Shown here one piece after another: positions 24,263 to 36,224 of a DNA stretch of 37,403 nt (its first letter is position 1; the number at the start of each line of letters is the position of its first letter). The notes beneath the pieces were generated by a model. The model was not told the origin of the DNA, searched no databases, and saw only the letters and a program-made list of their open reading frames with translations. The DNA comes from an uncultured Anaeromyxobacter sp. (lineage in GTDB: Bacteria > Myxococcota > Myxococcia > Myxococcales > Anaeromyxobacteraceae): assembly GCA_903874275.1 (NCBI GenBank), contig CAIQRS010000277.1:1-37403 (forward strand). Direction: 5' to 3'. The position numbers and the translations under genes were made by a program.

Positions 24263-24867
24263 CGGGCGTTCCCCCGGCCGGGCGCGTCGATCCCGGCGTA
24301 TCCGGCCAGGAGCGCCTGCATCTTCTTGCGCGCGTGGAAGAGGCGGCTCATCACGGTGCCCTTGGGGATCCCCAGCCGCAGGGACAGCTCCTCGTAGGAG
24401 AGGCCGTCCATCTCGCGCAGGACCAGGATGGCGCGGTGCAGGTCGGGCAGCTCGCCCAGGGCCTCGGTGAGCCGCGCCGAGAGCTCGTGACGCAGCATCG
24501 TCTCCTGGGGGTTGGTGCCGAGCGCGGTGGCGAGGACGCCCGGCGCCGCCTCCTGGAGGACCGCCTCCGGGACGTCGGCCACGTCGCTCCGCCTCCCCGG
24601 CCGCTCCTTGCGGAGCACGTCGATGGCGACCCGGGCCGTGATGCGGTGGAGCCAGGTGGTGAAGGAGGACTCCTCCCGGAACTCGGCGAGGTGCTGGTGC
24701 ACGCGCACGAAGGCCTCCTGGGAGACGTCCCAGGCGAGATCCCTGTCCTTCACGATTCCGAGCGCCACGGCGTAGACCCTTCGCTGGTGCCGGACGACGA
24801 GCTCCCGGAACGCCTCCGGGTCGCCGCCCCTGGCTCTTTCCACCAGTTCGAGATCGGATAGAGCCAT
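24259..24867 (-). CDS. ECF (sigma-24/RpoE-like) RNA polymerase sigma factor
   Basis: A 202-residue sigma-70-family factor with regions 2 and 4 only. Region 2 includes DPEAFRELVVRHQRRVYAVA (16-35), WDVSQEAFVRVHQHL (46-60) and FTTWLHRITARVAIDVLRK (69-87). Region 4 includes LPDLHRAILVLREMDGLSYE (140-159) and the helix-turn-helix LRLGIPKGTVMSRLFHARKK (163-182). Length and layout are normal for RpoE-like ECF factors. The ATG chosen starts at conserved sequence; a GTG at 24900 would add 11 residues, with a weak GGA upstream. It heads a minus-strand operon (sigma, anti-sigma, exported protein) that continues with only four bases of gap into wzm/wzt. Diverges from the DUF4175 gene; autoregulation from the shared gap is likely. 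Confidence 0.92.
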   Translation of the reverse strand: MALSDLELVERARGGDPEAFRELVVRHQRRVYAVALGIVKDRDLAWDVSQEAFVRVHQHLAEFREESSFTTWLHRITARVAIDVLRKERPGRRSDVADVPEAVLQEAAPGVLATALGTNPQETMLRHELSARLTEALGELPDLHRAILVLREMDGLSYEELSLRLGIPKGTVMSRLFHARKKMQALLAGYAGIDAPGRGNAR

Positions 24868-24920
24868 AGGCAAGGACGGGGGGACGGAGGGGAAATTCAC
24901 CTCGATCCGGGAAAGCTACC

Positions 24921-24963
24921 ACACCCGGTCGGGTGTACCTGAGCGCTTGTGCCCCGGACGGGG
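24921..24963. promoter_or_regulatory. Candidate twin operator: two CCCGGNCGGG palindromes
   Basis: The first site is ACACCCG-GT-CGGGTGT (24921-24936), a perfect inverted repeat with 7-base arms. The second is CCCCG-GA-CGGGG (24952-24963). Both contain the core CCCGG(T/A)CGGG, with starts 29 bases apart (24924 and 24953), close to three helical turns. They lie between the divergent sigma factor and DUF4175 genes, where a dimeric regulator could control both. Chance is a real concern in such GC-rich DNA. No regulator gene of classical type is adjacent. Confidence 0.5.
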
Positions 24964-24971
24964 TACGCGTA

Positions 24972-24989
24972 GTTTCGCGTGGTTTCGCG
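24972..24989 (+). repeat. Short direct repeat GTTTCGCG, 10-base period
   Basis: GTTTCGCG occurs at 24972-24979 and again at 24982-24989, followed by a partial third copy TTTCG (24992-24996). The period of about one helical turn, upstream of the DUF4175 start at 25025 and beside the palindromes, suggests a tandem protein-binding site. The run is A/T-richer than its surroundings. It could also include a promoter element; no standard -10/-35 pair is convincing. Confidence 0.35.
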
Positions 24990-25024
24990 GATTTCGAACC
25001 CCCTCTCCTCTGTTCCGGGAACAC

Positions 25025-28000
25025 GTGCAAGGGCCGTACTCCGAGATCTCCGGTGTCCTCGCGGATGCCCGCCGGCGCCGCCGGGGGGTCGTCGTCGCCA
25101 CTGCCCTGGGCTTTGGGGCGGCCGCCGTGGTCGCGATCCTGCTCGCCGGGGCCGTCGCCATGGGGGTCGGATCCACCGCCCAGGGGAGCTGGCTGCGCCC
25201 CGCCGCACTCGCCCTCGCAGTGCTCGCCGCGTCCTGCACCTTCGCCTGGGCCGGCTGGACCCTCTGGCGGACCGCCTGGGGCACGCCGGAGGTGGCGGCC
25301 ACGGTCGCCGGCCCCGACGACTCACTGCGCTCGGCGCTCCTCACCGCGGTCGAGCTCTCGGCCGACCGGGGCGCACTCGACGCCCGGGGGCTCTCCACCG
25401 CGCTCGCCGACGAGCACGTGGCCCGCACCGGGGCCCGGGCCCTCGCCATCGACCTCCGCGCCGCCGTGCCCGACCGGCCGGCCCGCCGGGCCGCCTGGTC
25501 CCTCGCCGCCGTGCTCGCGGCCTGGGCCGCCCTGGCCGTCCTCCTCGGCCCCAACCTGGGGCGGGGCTGGTCGCGCCTCGTCGAGGGGGTCGCCGCCCCG
25601 GCCGGTCCGCCCCGCGCCGAGCCCATCACCGGGGACGTCGAGATCACCTACCGCTACCCGGCCTACACCGGGCGCTCCGAGCGCAAGGTCCCGGGCAGCG
25701 ACGGCTCGGTCCTGGCGCCGCGCGGCACCGAGGTCCGCCTCTCCACCCGATCCGACCGCCCGGTCAAGGGGGCGCAGGTCGCCGTCGAGGGGGCCGATCC
25801 GAAGGCACGCCGGGTCGTGGCGCTGTCGGTGAAGGACGGACGGGAGCTCACCGGCACCTTCCTCGTCGAGGAGCCGGGGAGCTACCGGTTCCAGTTCACC
25901 GAGGGTGACAAGGTGGTGGTCAACGGACCTCCCGTCCCGGTGACGGTGGAGCCGGACGCCTTCCCGGAGGTGGCCATCTCGGCCCCGGCCGGCGAGGTGG
26001 AGGTGGCTGGCGATGCCCGGGTCCGCGTGGAGTGGAACGCCTCCGACGATTTCGGCCTCTCCGACCTGACGCTCGTGCTGAAGGCCCCCGCCGGCGACGA
26101 GGAGCGGCGGCCGCTCCGCTCGCTGGCCCCGGCGCGGCGCGATTCGGGCGAGTTCGACCTGGACCTCGCCCCCCTGCGGCTCGCCGAGGGGGAGCGGCTC
26201 CTCTACTGGCTGGAGGTGAAGGACAACGACACCGTCTCCGGCCCCAAGCGCGCCGCCTCTCCCACACGGGCGGTGAAGATCTACAGCCCGGCCGAGCACC
26301 ACCAGCGGCTGCTCGCCGAGGCCCGGCGCCACTGGGAGGAGATGGTCCGCATCCTGGGCGACCGGATGGAGCAGCTGCCGCGCGGGCAGCCGGCCGACGC
26401 CGCCAGGGTGCAGACGGGGCTGGCCCTCGACGGGCGGACCCGGCAGCTCCACGAGCGGCTGCGCGAGGCTGCCCAGGCCATGCGCAAGGAGAAGGCCGCG
26501 CCCCGGGAGCTCGCCGCGGCGCTCCAGAACGTGGCCCAGGGGCTTCGCGAGCGGGAGGTCCTGACCACCGCCGCGCGCCAGACGCTGGCCCGCCAGATGC
26601 AATTCGGCAGGCCCGGCGACGTCCTCGGGACGCGGCGGGTGGACGACCTCGACGACGCGCTCGACCGGGAGCTGGAGAAGGACATCCTCTATCTCGAGCA
26701 GCTCTTCGACAAGCGGCGCGCCGAGGACCTGGTGGCCATGGCGAAGGACCTGGCCTCGCGCCGGCGCGAGCTCGCCTCGCTCCTCGAGAAGTACAAGCAG
26801 GCCCCCTCCGAGCAGGCCAAGAAGCAGCTGCTCGCCGAGGTGGCGCGGCTGCGCGCCCGGATGCAGGACATGCTGCGCCAGATGTCCGAGCTGGCCCGCG
26901 GCGTCTCCGACTCCCACATGAACGCCGAGGCCATGGCCGAGATGGCCAAGGGGAAGGACGTCGCCGGGGGCATGCAGCGGGTCGAGGAGATGCTCGCCCG
27001 GGACGACGTCGAGGCCGCCCTGAAGGAGCTCGACGCCATGGGGAGCGCGCTCGACGACATGATGGCCTCGCTGAAGCGCACCGCCGGCGCCCCCGACGAG
27101 CGCACCGCCGCCCTCACCCGCGAGCTGCGCGAGTTCCAGAAGGACCTCGAGTCGGTCGAGCGGGAGCAGGGGAAGGTGGCGTCCGAGACCGAGAAGGTGC
27201 GCGACGCCTACCGCAAGGCGGCCCAGGAGCGGCTCAAGAAGGCCGAGCCTTCGCTGCGCAAGGTGGACGAGCTGGCCCGGAAGGCCGAGGCCGAGCTCCG
27301 CCAGTCGCGTGCCGGGACCACCCCCCGCTCCGAGGACGACTTCACCCAGTCGCGCGACCGGCTCGACGACCTGCGCAAGGCGCTCTCCTCCCGCGACCTG
27401 GACGCCGCCCTCGAGGCCTCCAGGCGGGCCCTGCCGCCCCTGCAGCGGCTCGCCGCCGGGCTGGACGACGAGGCCACCATGTCGGAGCGCTTCGCGCAGC
27501 TGCAGAAGCGCGACCCGGCCGAGCTCCGGGAGGCGGCCGGGCACGCCAAGAACGCCCTGCCGCCGGCGCGCCAGGCCCGCGAGGAGCTGGAGAAGCTCTT
27601 CCCCGAGGCCCGAACCGTCCTGCCCCAGGGGGAGCAGCAGAAGCTCGACCGGCTGGCCCAGGAGCAGCAGGCCCTCGAGCAGAAGGCCGGGCGGCTGCAG
27701 CAGAAGCTCGACCAGCTCTCGCAGGAGGCGCCGGTCTTCCCGCCCCAGGCCGGCCGGGAGCTGGCCGAGGGGCGCGGCCACATGCAGGCGGCGGCGGGCT
27801 CGCTCGGCCAGAAGAATCCACAGAGGGGCGTCGGCGAGCAGCAGGAAGCGCTCGGGTCGCTCGGAAGGCTGCGCAAGGGGCTCGAGGAGATGGGGAAGGG
27901 GGGCGGCAAGGGCGAAGGGGGCTTCCCGTTCCCGTACGCCTCCTCCGGCACGCCGCAGCACGAGGGGATGGAGGGGGACCCGTCGCGCGAGAAGGTGGAG

Positions 28001-28125
28001 ATCCCCCAGGTGGACGCCTCGAAGAACCGCGAGCAGTTCCGGCGCGACCTGCTCGAGGCCATGAAGCAGGGCACGCCGGAGCCCTACCAGGGCGAGGTGA
28101 AGCGCTACTACGAGGAGCTCGTGAA

Positions 28126-28129
<4 letters not shown>
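25025..28129 (+). CDS. DUF4175-family membrane protein with long coiled coil
   Basis: About 1034 residues. Two N-terminal membrane helices (about 22-47 and 56-77) and a third near 157-176 precede beta-sandwich-like segments (about 200-410, with [10 protein letters not shown] and [20 protein letters not shown]). The second half (about 430-980) is almost entirely charged helix rich in Glu, Arg, Lys, Leu and Gln, for example [20 protein letters not shown], predicting extended coiled coils. The architecture matches DUF4175 proteins, which accompany MoxR/DUF58/BatA genes. Function unknown, probably an envelope scaffold. The GTG at 25025 is preferred; an upstream open segment lacks membrane-protein character. 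Coupled to the next gene by GTGA. Confidence 0.85.
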
Positions 28130-29685
<1,556 letters not shown>

Positions 29686-29723
29686 CCGGGACCACGAGCA
29701 ACGGAAGCACGAACGAGGAGCAC

Positions 29724-30736
29724 ATGGACGACCGGCAGACCCAGGAAACCGCCCCGCGCGAGGCCGACCTCACCGCGGTGGACGAGCTCGCCGAGGCGCG
29801 CCGGACGCTGCTCGGCGAGATCGAGAAGCGCATCGTGGGGCAGCGGTCGGTGGTGGACCACCTGCTCGTGGCCCTCTTCGCCCGCGGCCACACCCTCTTC
29901 GTGGGCGTGCCCGGGCTCGCCAAGACGCTCCTCATCTCCACCGTGGCCGAGGCCCTCGACCTCTCCTTCAACCGCATCCAGTTCACCCCCGATCTCATGC
30001 CGTCGGACATCACCGGCACCGACGTGCTCGAGGAGGACCACACCACCGGCAAGCGGGCCTTCCGCTTCGTCCACGGCCCCATCTTCGCGAACCTCCTGCT
30101 CGCCGACGAGATCAACCGGACGCCGCCCAAGACCCAGGCCGCGCTCCTCCAGGCCATGCAGGAGTACCGGGTCACCGCCGGCGGACGGACCTACCCGCTC
30201 GACCTGCCGTTCCTGGTCTTCGCGACCCAGAACCCCATCGAGCAGGAGGGCACCTACCCGCTCCCCGAGGCGCAGCTCGACCGCTTCATGTTCTACGTGG
30301 ACGTGGACTACCCGTCCGCGGCCGAGGAGATGGAGATCGTCCGATCCACCACCTCCGGGACCCGTCCGCCGCTGCGCCGGGTGCTCTCCCCGGCGCGCAT
30401 CCGACAGCTGCAAGACTTGGTGCTGCGCGTCCCCGCCGCCGACCACGTGGTCCGCTACGCGGTGGACCTGGTGCGGGCCACCCGCCCCAAGGACCCCGGC
30501 TCGCCCGACTTCGTGAAGGACTACGTGGCCTGGGGCGCCGGGCCGCGCGCCAGCCAGTACCTGGTGCTGGGCGCGAAGAGCCGAGCCGTGCTCGACGGGC
30601 GCGTGGCCGCCTCGGAGGAGGACGTGCGGGCGCTGGCCCGTCCGGTGCTCGTGCACCGGGTCATCGCCAACTTCCGGGCGGAGAGCGACGGCGTGTCGAG
30701 CCGGGAGATCGTCGATCGGCTGCTCGAGAAGGTGAA

Positions 30737-30740
<4 letters not shown>
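29724..30740 (+). CDS. MoxR-family AAA+ ATPase
   Basis: A 338-residue cytoplasmic AAA+ chaperone-type ATPase. Walker A is [14 protein letters not shown] (59-72), the MoxR insert region is [20 protein letters not shown] (84-103), Walker B is [20 protein letters not shown] (124-143) and sensor 1 is [20 protein letters not shown] (about 166-185), followed by DRF. MoxR ATPases act with vWA/DUF58 proteins to mature or remodel envelope or metallo-protein clients. AGGAG five bases before the ATG is a strong ribosome site, so this start is preferred over an in-frame upstream extension. Coupled to the DUF58 gene by GTGA. Confidence 0.95.
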
Positions 30741-31642
<902 letters not shown>

Positions 31643-31649
31643 CGACGCC

Positions 31650-33803
31650 ATGAGCCTGTCCTTCCTGCACCCGGCGCTCCTCTGGGGGCTCGCCGCGGCG
31701 GCCATCCCGCTCGCCATTCACCTCTTCCACCGGCGACGCCCCAAGGCCGTGCCGTTCCCGGCCATCGACTTCGTGATGCAGGCGCGGCGCGAGACCGAGC
31801 GGCGGCTCAGGCTGCGGCGGATCCTCCTCTTCGCCGCCCGCACCGCCCTCCTCGCCGCCGCCGCGCTGGCCATCGCCCGGCCGCGCCTCTCCACGCCGGA
31901 GGCGAGCGCCGCGCCCGGGCCGGCCGGCCCGGCCGCCACCGCGGTGGTGCTCGACACCTCCGCCTCGATGGCCTACCGGCTGGGCGGCCGGACGCTCCTC
32001 GACCGGGCGCGCGACGACGTCCTCGAGGTGCTGGCGTCGCTCGGCCCCGACGAGCCCGCCACCGTGGTGATCTGCGGCGGGGAGGGTGCCCCGCAGGCCG
32101 ATCCTCCCGGCTTCGACCGGCTGGCCCTGCGGCGGCTCGTCGCCGACGCCGGCCAGGGCTTCGCCCACTCCGACCTCACCACCTGCGTCACCGCCGCCGT
32201 CCGCGCGCTCGGCGATCCAGCCGCCGCCGCCACCTCGCGCCGCAGGCTGGTCGTCGCCACCGACCTCACCGCCAGCGCCTGGCGGCTCGACGCCCCGCCG
32301 CCGGTGGTCACGACGGCCGCAGGCGCCCTGCGCCCCGAGGTGGTGCTCCTCGACGCGCCCCGCGGGGAGCGGCTCGGCAACCGATGGGTCGGAGGGCTCG
32401 TGGCAGAACCGGAACCAGCCGCCGGGGCGCACGGGTACCGGATCGGCGTCACGGTGAACGGCGAGGGGGTGGAGGCCGAGCGGGACGTGCCACTCCTGCT
32501 CCGGATCGGCGCTGGGAAGGACGAGCGCACCGTGCTGCGGTCGCTCCTCGAGCTTCCCGCCTCGGGGAGCACGAGGAAGGCGCTGGCCCACGACTTCGCG
32601 GTGGGCGGGCCCGCCGTGGTGACGGTCGCCCTGCCGCCCGACGCACTCCCCGAGGACGACGCGCTCACGCTGGTCGTGGACGTGCCGCGCGACGTGAAGG
32701 TGCTCGTGGTGAACGGCGCGCCGTCGGCGGTGCGCCACCGGGACGCCGCCTACTTCCTGGAGGCTGCGCTCTCCGGGCCCGCCTCGCCCGTGCGTCCCAC
32801 CGTGGTGGACGCCGAGGGGTTCGCGAAGGCGCGGCTCGGCGACTACGACGTGGTGATGCTGCTCGACCTGCGCGCCCCCGGCCCCAAGGCGGCCGAGCTC
32901 ACCGCCTTCGTCGAGAACGGGGGCGGCCTCTTCGTCGCCATGGGGGACGACGTCGACCCCGACCGCTACGACGCCGAGGTGGGCGGGTTGCTCCCGGCCC
33001 CGCTCCACGTGGTGAAGACCGCGGCCGAGCGCGGCACTCCCGGGGCCGAAGCCAAGGCGGCGCGGCTCGCCGAGATCGACTGGGACCACCCGGCGCTCCG
33101 GGTCTTCACCGGGCAGGCGCGGGAGGGGCTCGAGTCGGTGCGGGCCTGGCGCTACATGCTCCTCAAGCCGGGAGCGAAGGAGGGCGGCGCGCGGGTGCTG
33201 GCCCGCTACGACGACGGCGCGCCGGCGCTGGTCGAGGCCCGGCGCGGCAAGGGGCGGGTGATGCTCTTCGCATCCACCCTCGACCCCGAGTGGTCCGACT
33301 GGACCATCCGAACGAGCTTCCTGCCCGCCATGCAGCGCATCGCCGCCTGGCTGGCCGGTTCCCTCGACGAGCGCCGCTCGGCGCCCGGCGTGGTGGGCGC
33401 GCCGCGGCCGCTCGAGCTGCCGGCGGGGTCCTCGCTGGCCGCGGTGGTGGGGCCGGACGGGCGGGAGCGGCGAGAGTTCGCGGCGCGGGGCGGCGGCGCG
33501 GCGGAGGGGCCGCCGGTGTTCACCCCCGACCGGCCCGGGCTCTGGCAGGTGAAGGTTCGCGACCGGGCCACCGGCGGCGAGCGGCTCGACCCGGCGCTGG
33601 CATTCTCGGCCTGGCCCGACCCGCGCGAGTCGGACACCCGGCGTCTCGAGCCGGCCGAGCTGACCGCCTGGTTCGGGGGCGAGGCGCTGGCCCGGGTGGC
33701 GTCGGACGGGAAGCCGTCCGGGACGCGGGAGGTGCCCCTCTGGTCCTGGCTCCTGCTCCTCGCCGTGGGCGCCTTCCTCGCCGAGGGCTTGCTCGTCTCC
33801 TGA
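31650..33803 (+). CDS. BatA-like membrane-anchored vWA protein
   Basis: A 717-residue protein. The N-terminal BatA/aerotolerance domain has membrane helix FLHPALLWGLAAAAIPLAIH (5-24), the basic loop FHRRRPKAVPFPAIDFVM (26-43) and a second helix (57-77). A periplasmic vWA domain begins TAVVLDTSASMAYRLGGRTL (97-116), with MIDAS Asp102, Ser104 and Ser106. Residues 340-560 look like a glutamine-amidotransferase-like fold (VKVLVVNGAP, GDYDVVMLLDLRAP, FVENGGGLFVAMGDD). The C-terminal helix (about 695-713) re-enters the membrane. BatA-like proteins transmit MoxR action to envelope targets. Starts seven bases after the DUF58 gene. Confidence 0.88.
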   Translation: MSLSFLHPALLWGLAAAAIPLAIHLFHRRRPKAVPFPAIDFVMQARRETERRLRLRRILLFAARTALLAAAALAIARPRLSTPEASAAPGPAGPAATAVVLDTSASMAYRLGGRTLLDRARDDVLEVLASLGPDEPATVVICGGEGAPQADPPGFDRLALRRLVADAGQGFAHSDLTTCVTAAVRALGDPAAAATSRRRLVVATDLTASAWRLDAPPPVVTTAAGALRPEVVLLDAPRGERLGNRWVGGLVAEPEPAAGAHGYRIGVTVNGEGVEAERDVPLLLRIGAGKDERTVLRSLLELPASGSTRKALAHDFAVGGPAVVTVALPPDALPEDDALTLVVDVPRDVKVLVVNGAPSAVRHRDAAYFLEAALSGPASPVRPTVVDAEGFAKARLGDYDVVMLLDLRAPGPKAAELTAFVENGGGLFVAMGDDVDPDRYDAEVGGLLPAPLHVVKTAAERGTPGAEAKAARLAEIDWDHPALRVFTGQAREGLESVRAWRYMLLKPGAKEGGARVLARYDDGAPALVEARRGKGRVMLFASTLDPEWSDWTIRTSFLPAMQRIAAWLAGSLDERRSAPGVVGAPRPLELPAGSSLAAVVGPDGRERREFAARGGGAAEGPPVFTPDRPGLWQVKVRDRATGGERLDPALAFSAWPDPRESDTRRLEPAELTAWFGGEALARVASDGKPSGTREVPLWSWLLLLAVGAFLAEGLLVS

Positions 33804-33826
33804 GCCGCCCGCATCATGCTGCCGGA

Positions 33827-34924
33827 ATGAGCACCTCCAGGCTCGACGCCGAGTGCGCAGGCCTCCTCTGCGTGGGGTTCGACGGCCTCACCCCGTCGGC
33901 GGAGGTCCTCGAGCTCGTCCGGCGCGGGGTCTACGGGGTGATCCTCTTCGCGCGCAACGTGGAGAGCGCAGTCCAGGTTTCCGAGCTGTCGGCGGCGCTC
34001 AAGCGCGCGGCGGGGCGGCCACTCCTCGTCACCGTGGACCAGGAGGGGGGAAGGGTGGCGCGGCTCCGCGCCCGCCACGGCTTCACCGAGCTGCCCCCCA
34101 TGCGGGCGCTGGGGGAGACGGGTGACGAGGGGACCGCCTTCGAGGTCGGGGCGCTGCTCGGTCGCGAGCTGCGCGCGGTGGGGATCGACCAGGACTACGC
34201 GCCGGTCGTGGACGTGGACACCAACCCGGCCAATCCCGTCATCGGCGACCGCTCGCTGGGGCGCGACCCGGAGCTGGTCGGGCGGCTCGGGGCGGCGCTG
34301 GCGCGGGGGCTGCAGTCGGCCGGCGTGGCCGCCTGCGCCAAGCACTTCCCCGGCCACGGGGACACGAGCCAGGACTCCCACGTGGCCCTGCCGCGCCTCG
34401 CCCACCCGCTCTCCCGGCTCGAGGCGGTCGAGCTCGCGCCCTTCCGGGCGCTCGCCCGGGCCGGGGTGGCCTCGGTGATGACCGCCCACGTGGTCTTCGA
34501 GGCGCTCGACGCCGCCAGGCCCGCCACCATTTCACCCCCGGTGATGCAGCTCCTGCGCGGGGCCTGCGGCTTCGACGGGCCGGCCCTCTCCGACGACCTG
34601 GAGATGAAGGCGGTGGCCGCCCACTTCCCGCTGGAGGAGGTCGTGCCGGGGGCGGTGGCGGCCGGGGTGGACGGCCTGCTGGTCTGCCACCGGGCCGAGG
34701 TCCAGAACCGCGTCGTCGACCTGCTCCGGCAGGCGGTGGAGCGGGGAACGGTGAGCCGGGAACGGCTCTCGGAGGCCCGGGCCCGCATTGCACGGCTCCT
34801 GTCCTGGGCCGCCCCACCCGGCGACCCGGCCCTGGCCGCCTCCAGGCTCCGGCTGCCGGGGTCGCTGGCCCTGGCGGCCCGGCTGCCCGGCCACGCGGCC
34901 GGCCCCGACCCCACCGCTGCATGA
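33827..34924 (+). CDS. nagZ: Beta-N-acetylhexosaminidase, glycoside hydrolase family 3
   Basis: A 365-residue GH3 enzyme that removes N-acetylglucosamine from anhydro-muropeptides in cell-wall recycling. Motifs: GVILFARNVES (37-47), TVDQEGGRVARL (69-80), the signature CAKHFPGHGDTSQDSHVALP (170-189) with the general acid/base His-Asp pair, and ALSDDLEMKAV (253-263) containing the nucleophilic Asp. Length is that of single-domain NagZ. No signal peptide, so cytoplasmic. It follows the BatA-like gene by 23 bases and is probably co-transcribed, which hints at a cell-wall connection of that operon (inference). Confidence 0.94.
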   Translation: MSTSRLDAECAGLLCVGFDGLTPSAEVLELVRRGVYGVILFARNVESAVQVSELSAALKRAAGRPLLVTVDQEGGRVARLRARHGFTELPPMRALGETGDEGTAFEVGALLGRELRAVGIDQDYAPVVDVDTNPANPVIGDRSLGRDPELVGRLGAALARGLQSAGVAACAKHFPGHGDTSQDSHVALPRLAHPLSRLEAVELAPFRALARAGVASVMTAHVVFEALDAARPATISPPVMQLLRGACGFDGPALSDDLEMKAVAAHFPLEEVVPGAVAAGVDGLLVCHRAEVQNRVVDLLRQAVERGTVSRERLSEARARIARLLSWAAPPGDPALAASRLRLPGSLALAARLPGHAAGPDPTAA

Positions 34925-34942
34925 CTCCGGGCGTGAAGTCGG

Positions 34943-34972
34943 GCACACTTCCCCCCCCGAAGAGCCGTGTGC
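34943..34972 (+). repeat. Inverted repeat GCACAC/GTGTGC around a C8 tract
   Basis: GCACAC (34943-34948) and GTGTGC (34967-34972) flank 18 bases that include a run of eight C (34951-34958). It sits in the 85-base gap between nagZ and the binding-protein gene. Just after it is an A/T-rich stretch TCTATTTTG (34981-34989), unusual here and a candidate -10 region for the transporter operon. The repeat could be an operator or part of a weak terminator for the upstream operon. Confidence 0.4.
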
Positions 34973-35009
34973 TAGATCGCTCTATTTTGCCCCTCGCCTG
35001 GAGGTTTCG

Positions 35010-36197
35010 ATGCACGCAGCCCGCGCCCTGGCAATCCTCGCAGCGTCCCTCGCCGTCGTCGCCTGCCAGAGCAAGAAGCCCGAGGCGGAGGCGCCCGCCA
35101 GGCCCGCAGCCGCCCCCGCTCCGGCCAGCGACAAGATCCTGGTTGGCCACGTGGGCTCGATGACCGGGTCGGAGGCCACCTTCGGCCAGTCCACCGACAA
35201 CGGCATCAAGCTCGCCATCGAGCAGTGGAACGCCAAGGGCGGCGTGAAGGGCAAGACCATCTCGCTGCGCACCCTGGACAGCCAGGGCAAGCCCGAGGAG
35301 GCGGCGGTCGCCGCCACGCGCCTCATCGTGAACGACAAGGTGAACCTGCTCCTCGGCGAGGTGGCGTCGTCCCGGTCGCTGGCCATGGCCCCGGTGGCCG
35401 ACGGCAACGGCACGCCCATGATCACCCCGTCCTCCACCAACCCCAGGGTCACGAAGGACAAGGACAAGGTCCGCCCCTTCGTCTTCCGGGTCTGCTTCAT
35501 CGACCCGTTTCAGGGCACGGTGATGGCCAAGTTCGCCCGCAACGACAGGAAGATCGACCGGGTCGCCATCCTGCGCGACGTGGGCAACGACTACTCGATG
35601 GGGCTGGCCGACTACTTCCTGGCCAAGTTCAAGGAGCTGGGCGGGACCATCGTCGACGACCAGAGCTACAAGGCCGGCGACCAGGACTTCAAGGCCCAGC
35701 TCACCGCCATCAAGAACAAGAACCCGCAGGCCATCTACGTCCCCGGCTACTACACCGACGTGGCCCTCATCGCCCGGCAGGCCCGCGAGCTGGGCATGAA
35801 GCAGCCGCTGCTGGGCGGCGACGGCTGGGACTCCTCCAAGCTCTACGAGATCGGCGGGAAGGCCATCGAGGGCTCCTTCTTCTCGAACCACTACTCGCCC
35901 GACGACCCCAGCCCGCGCATCCAGGATTTCGTGAAGGCCTACAAGGCCCGCTACGGCGCGGTGCCGGACGGCCTGGCGGCCCAGGGCTACGACGCCGCCA
36001 TGGTCGGGTTCGACGCCATGAACCGGGCCGCCGACGGCTCCGGCGCGGCGGTCCGCGACGCCATCGCCGCGACCAAGGACTACCCGGGCGTCACCGGCAT
36101 CATCACCATCGACGCCAACCACGACGCGGTCAAGCCCGCCGTCGTACTGGAAGTGAAGGACGGCAAGTCGTCCTACGTCACCACCGTCGCCCCCTGA
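35010..36197 (+). CDS. Branched-chain amino-acid-type ABC transporter binding lipoprotein
   Basis: A 395-residue periplasmic-binding-protein type I receptor, tethered as a lipoprotein. The signal is ALAILAASLAVVAC (6-19) with lipobox Cys19, followed by a Pro/Ala/Glu linker (20-40). The binding fold starts ILVGHVGSMTGSEATFGQST (43-62), with GIKLAIEQWNAKGGVKG and EEAAVAATRLIVNDKVNLLL typical of LivJ/LivK. TPMITPSSTNPRVT and LLGGDGWDSSKLYEIGGKAI line the cleft. GGAGG six bases before the ATG fixes the start. Ligand may be a branched-chain amino acid, another amino acid or an aromatic acid; LIV-type families are broad. First gene of a livK-livH-livM order. Confidence 0.93.
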   Translation: MHAARALAILAASLAVVACQSKKPEAEAPARPAAAPAPASDKILVGHVGSMTGSEATFGQSTDNGIKLAIEQWNAKGGVKGKTISLRTLDSQGKPEEAAVAATRLIVNDKVNLLLGEVASSRSLAMAPVADGNGTPMITPSSTNPRVTKDKDKVRPFVFRVCFIDPFQGTVMAKFARNDRKIDRVAILRDVGNDYSMGLADYFLAKFKELGGTIVDDQSYKAGDQDFKAQLTAIKNKNPQAIYVPGYYTDVALIARQARELGMKQPLLGGDGWDSSKLYEIGGKAIEGSFFSNHYSPDDPSPRIQDFVKAYKARYGAVPDGLAAQGYDAAMVGFDAMNRAADGSGAAVRDAIAATKDYPGVTGIITIDANHDAVKPAVVLEVKDGKSSYVTTVAP

Positions 36198-36224
36198 CGG
36201 ACGTCGTCACCGGCCGACGCCCTC

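Noticed and set aside
24947-24975. A TTGTGC / TAGTTT pair with 17-base spacing as a sigma-70 promoter
   Set aside because: Each hexamer matches only three of six consensus positions, so it is not distinguishable from chance.
25322-27961. An 879-codon antisense frame within the DUF4175 gene
   Set aside because: Leu/Gly/Arg-rich mirror of a strongly biased coding sequence; no independent start signal or domain.
34239-36122. A 627-codon antisense frame over nagZ and the binding-protein gene
   Set aside because: Spans two conserved plus-strand genes and a promoter gap with biased composition only.
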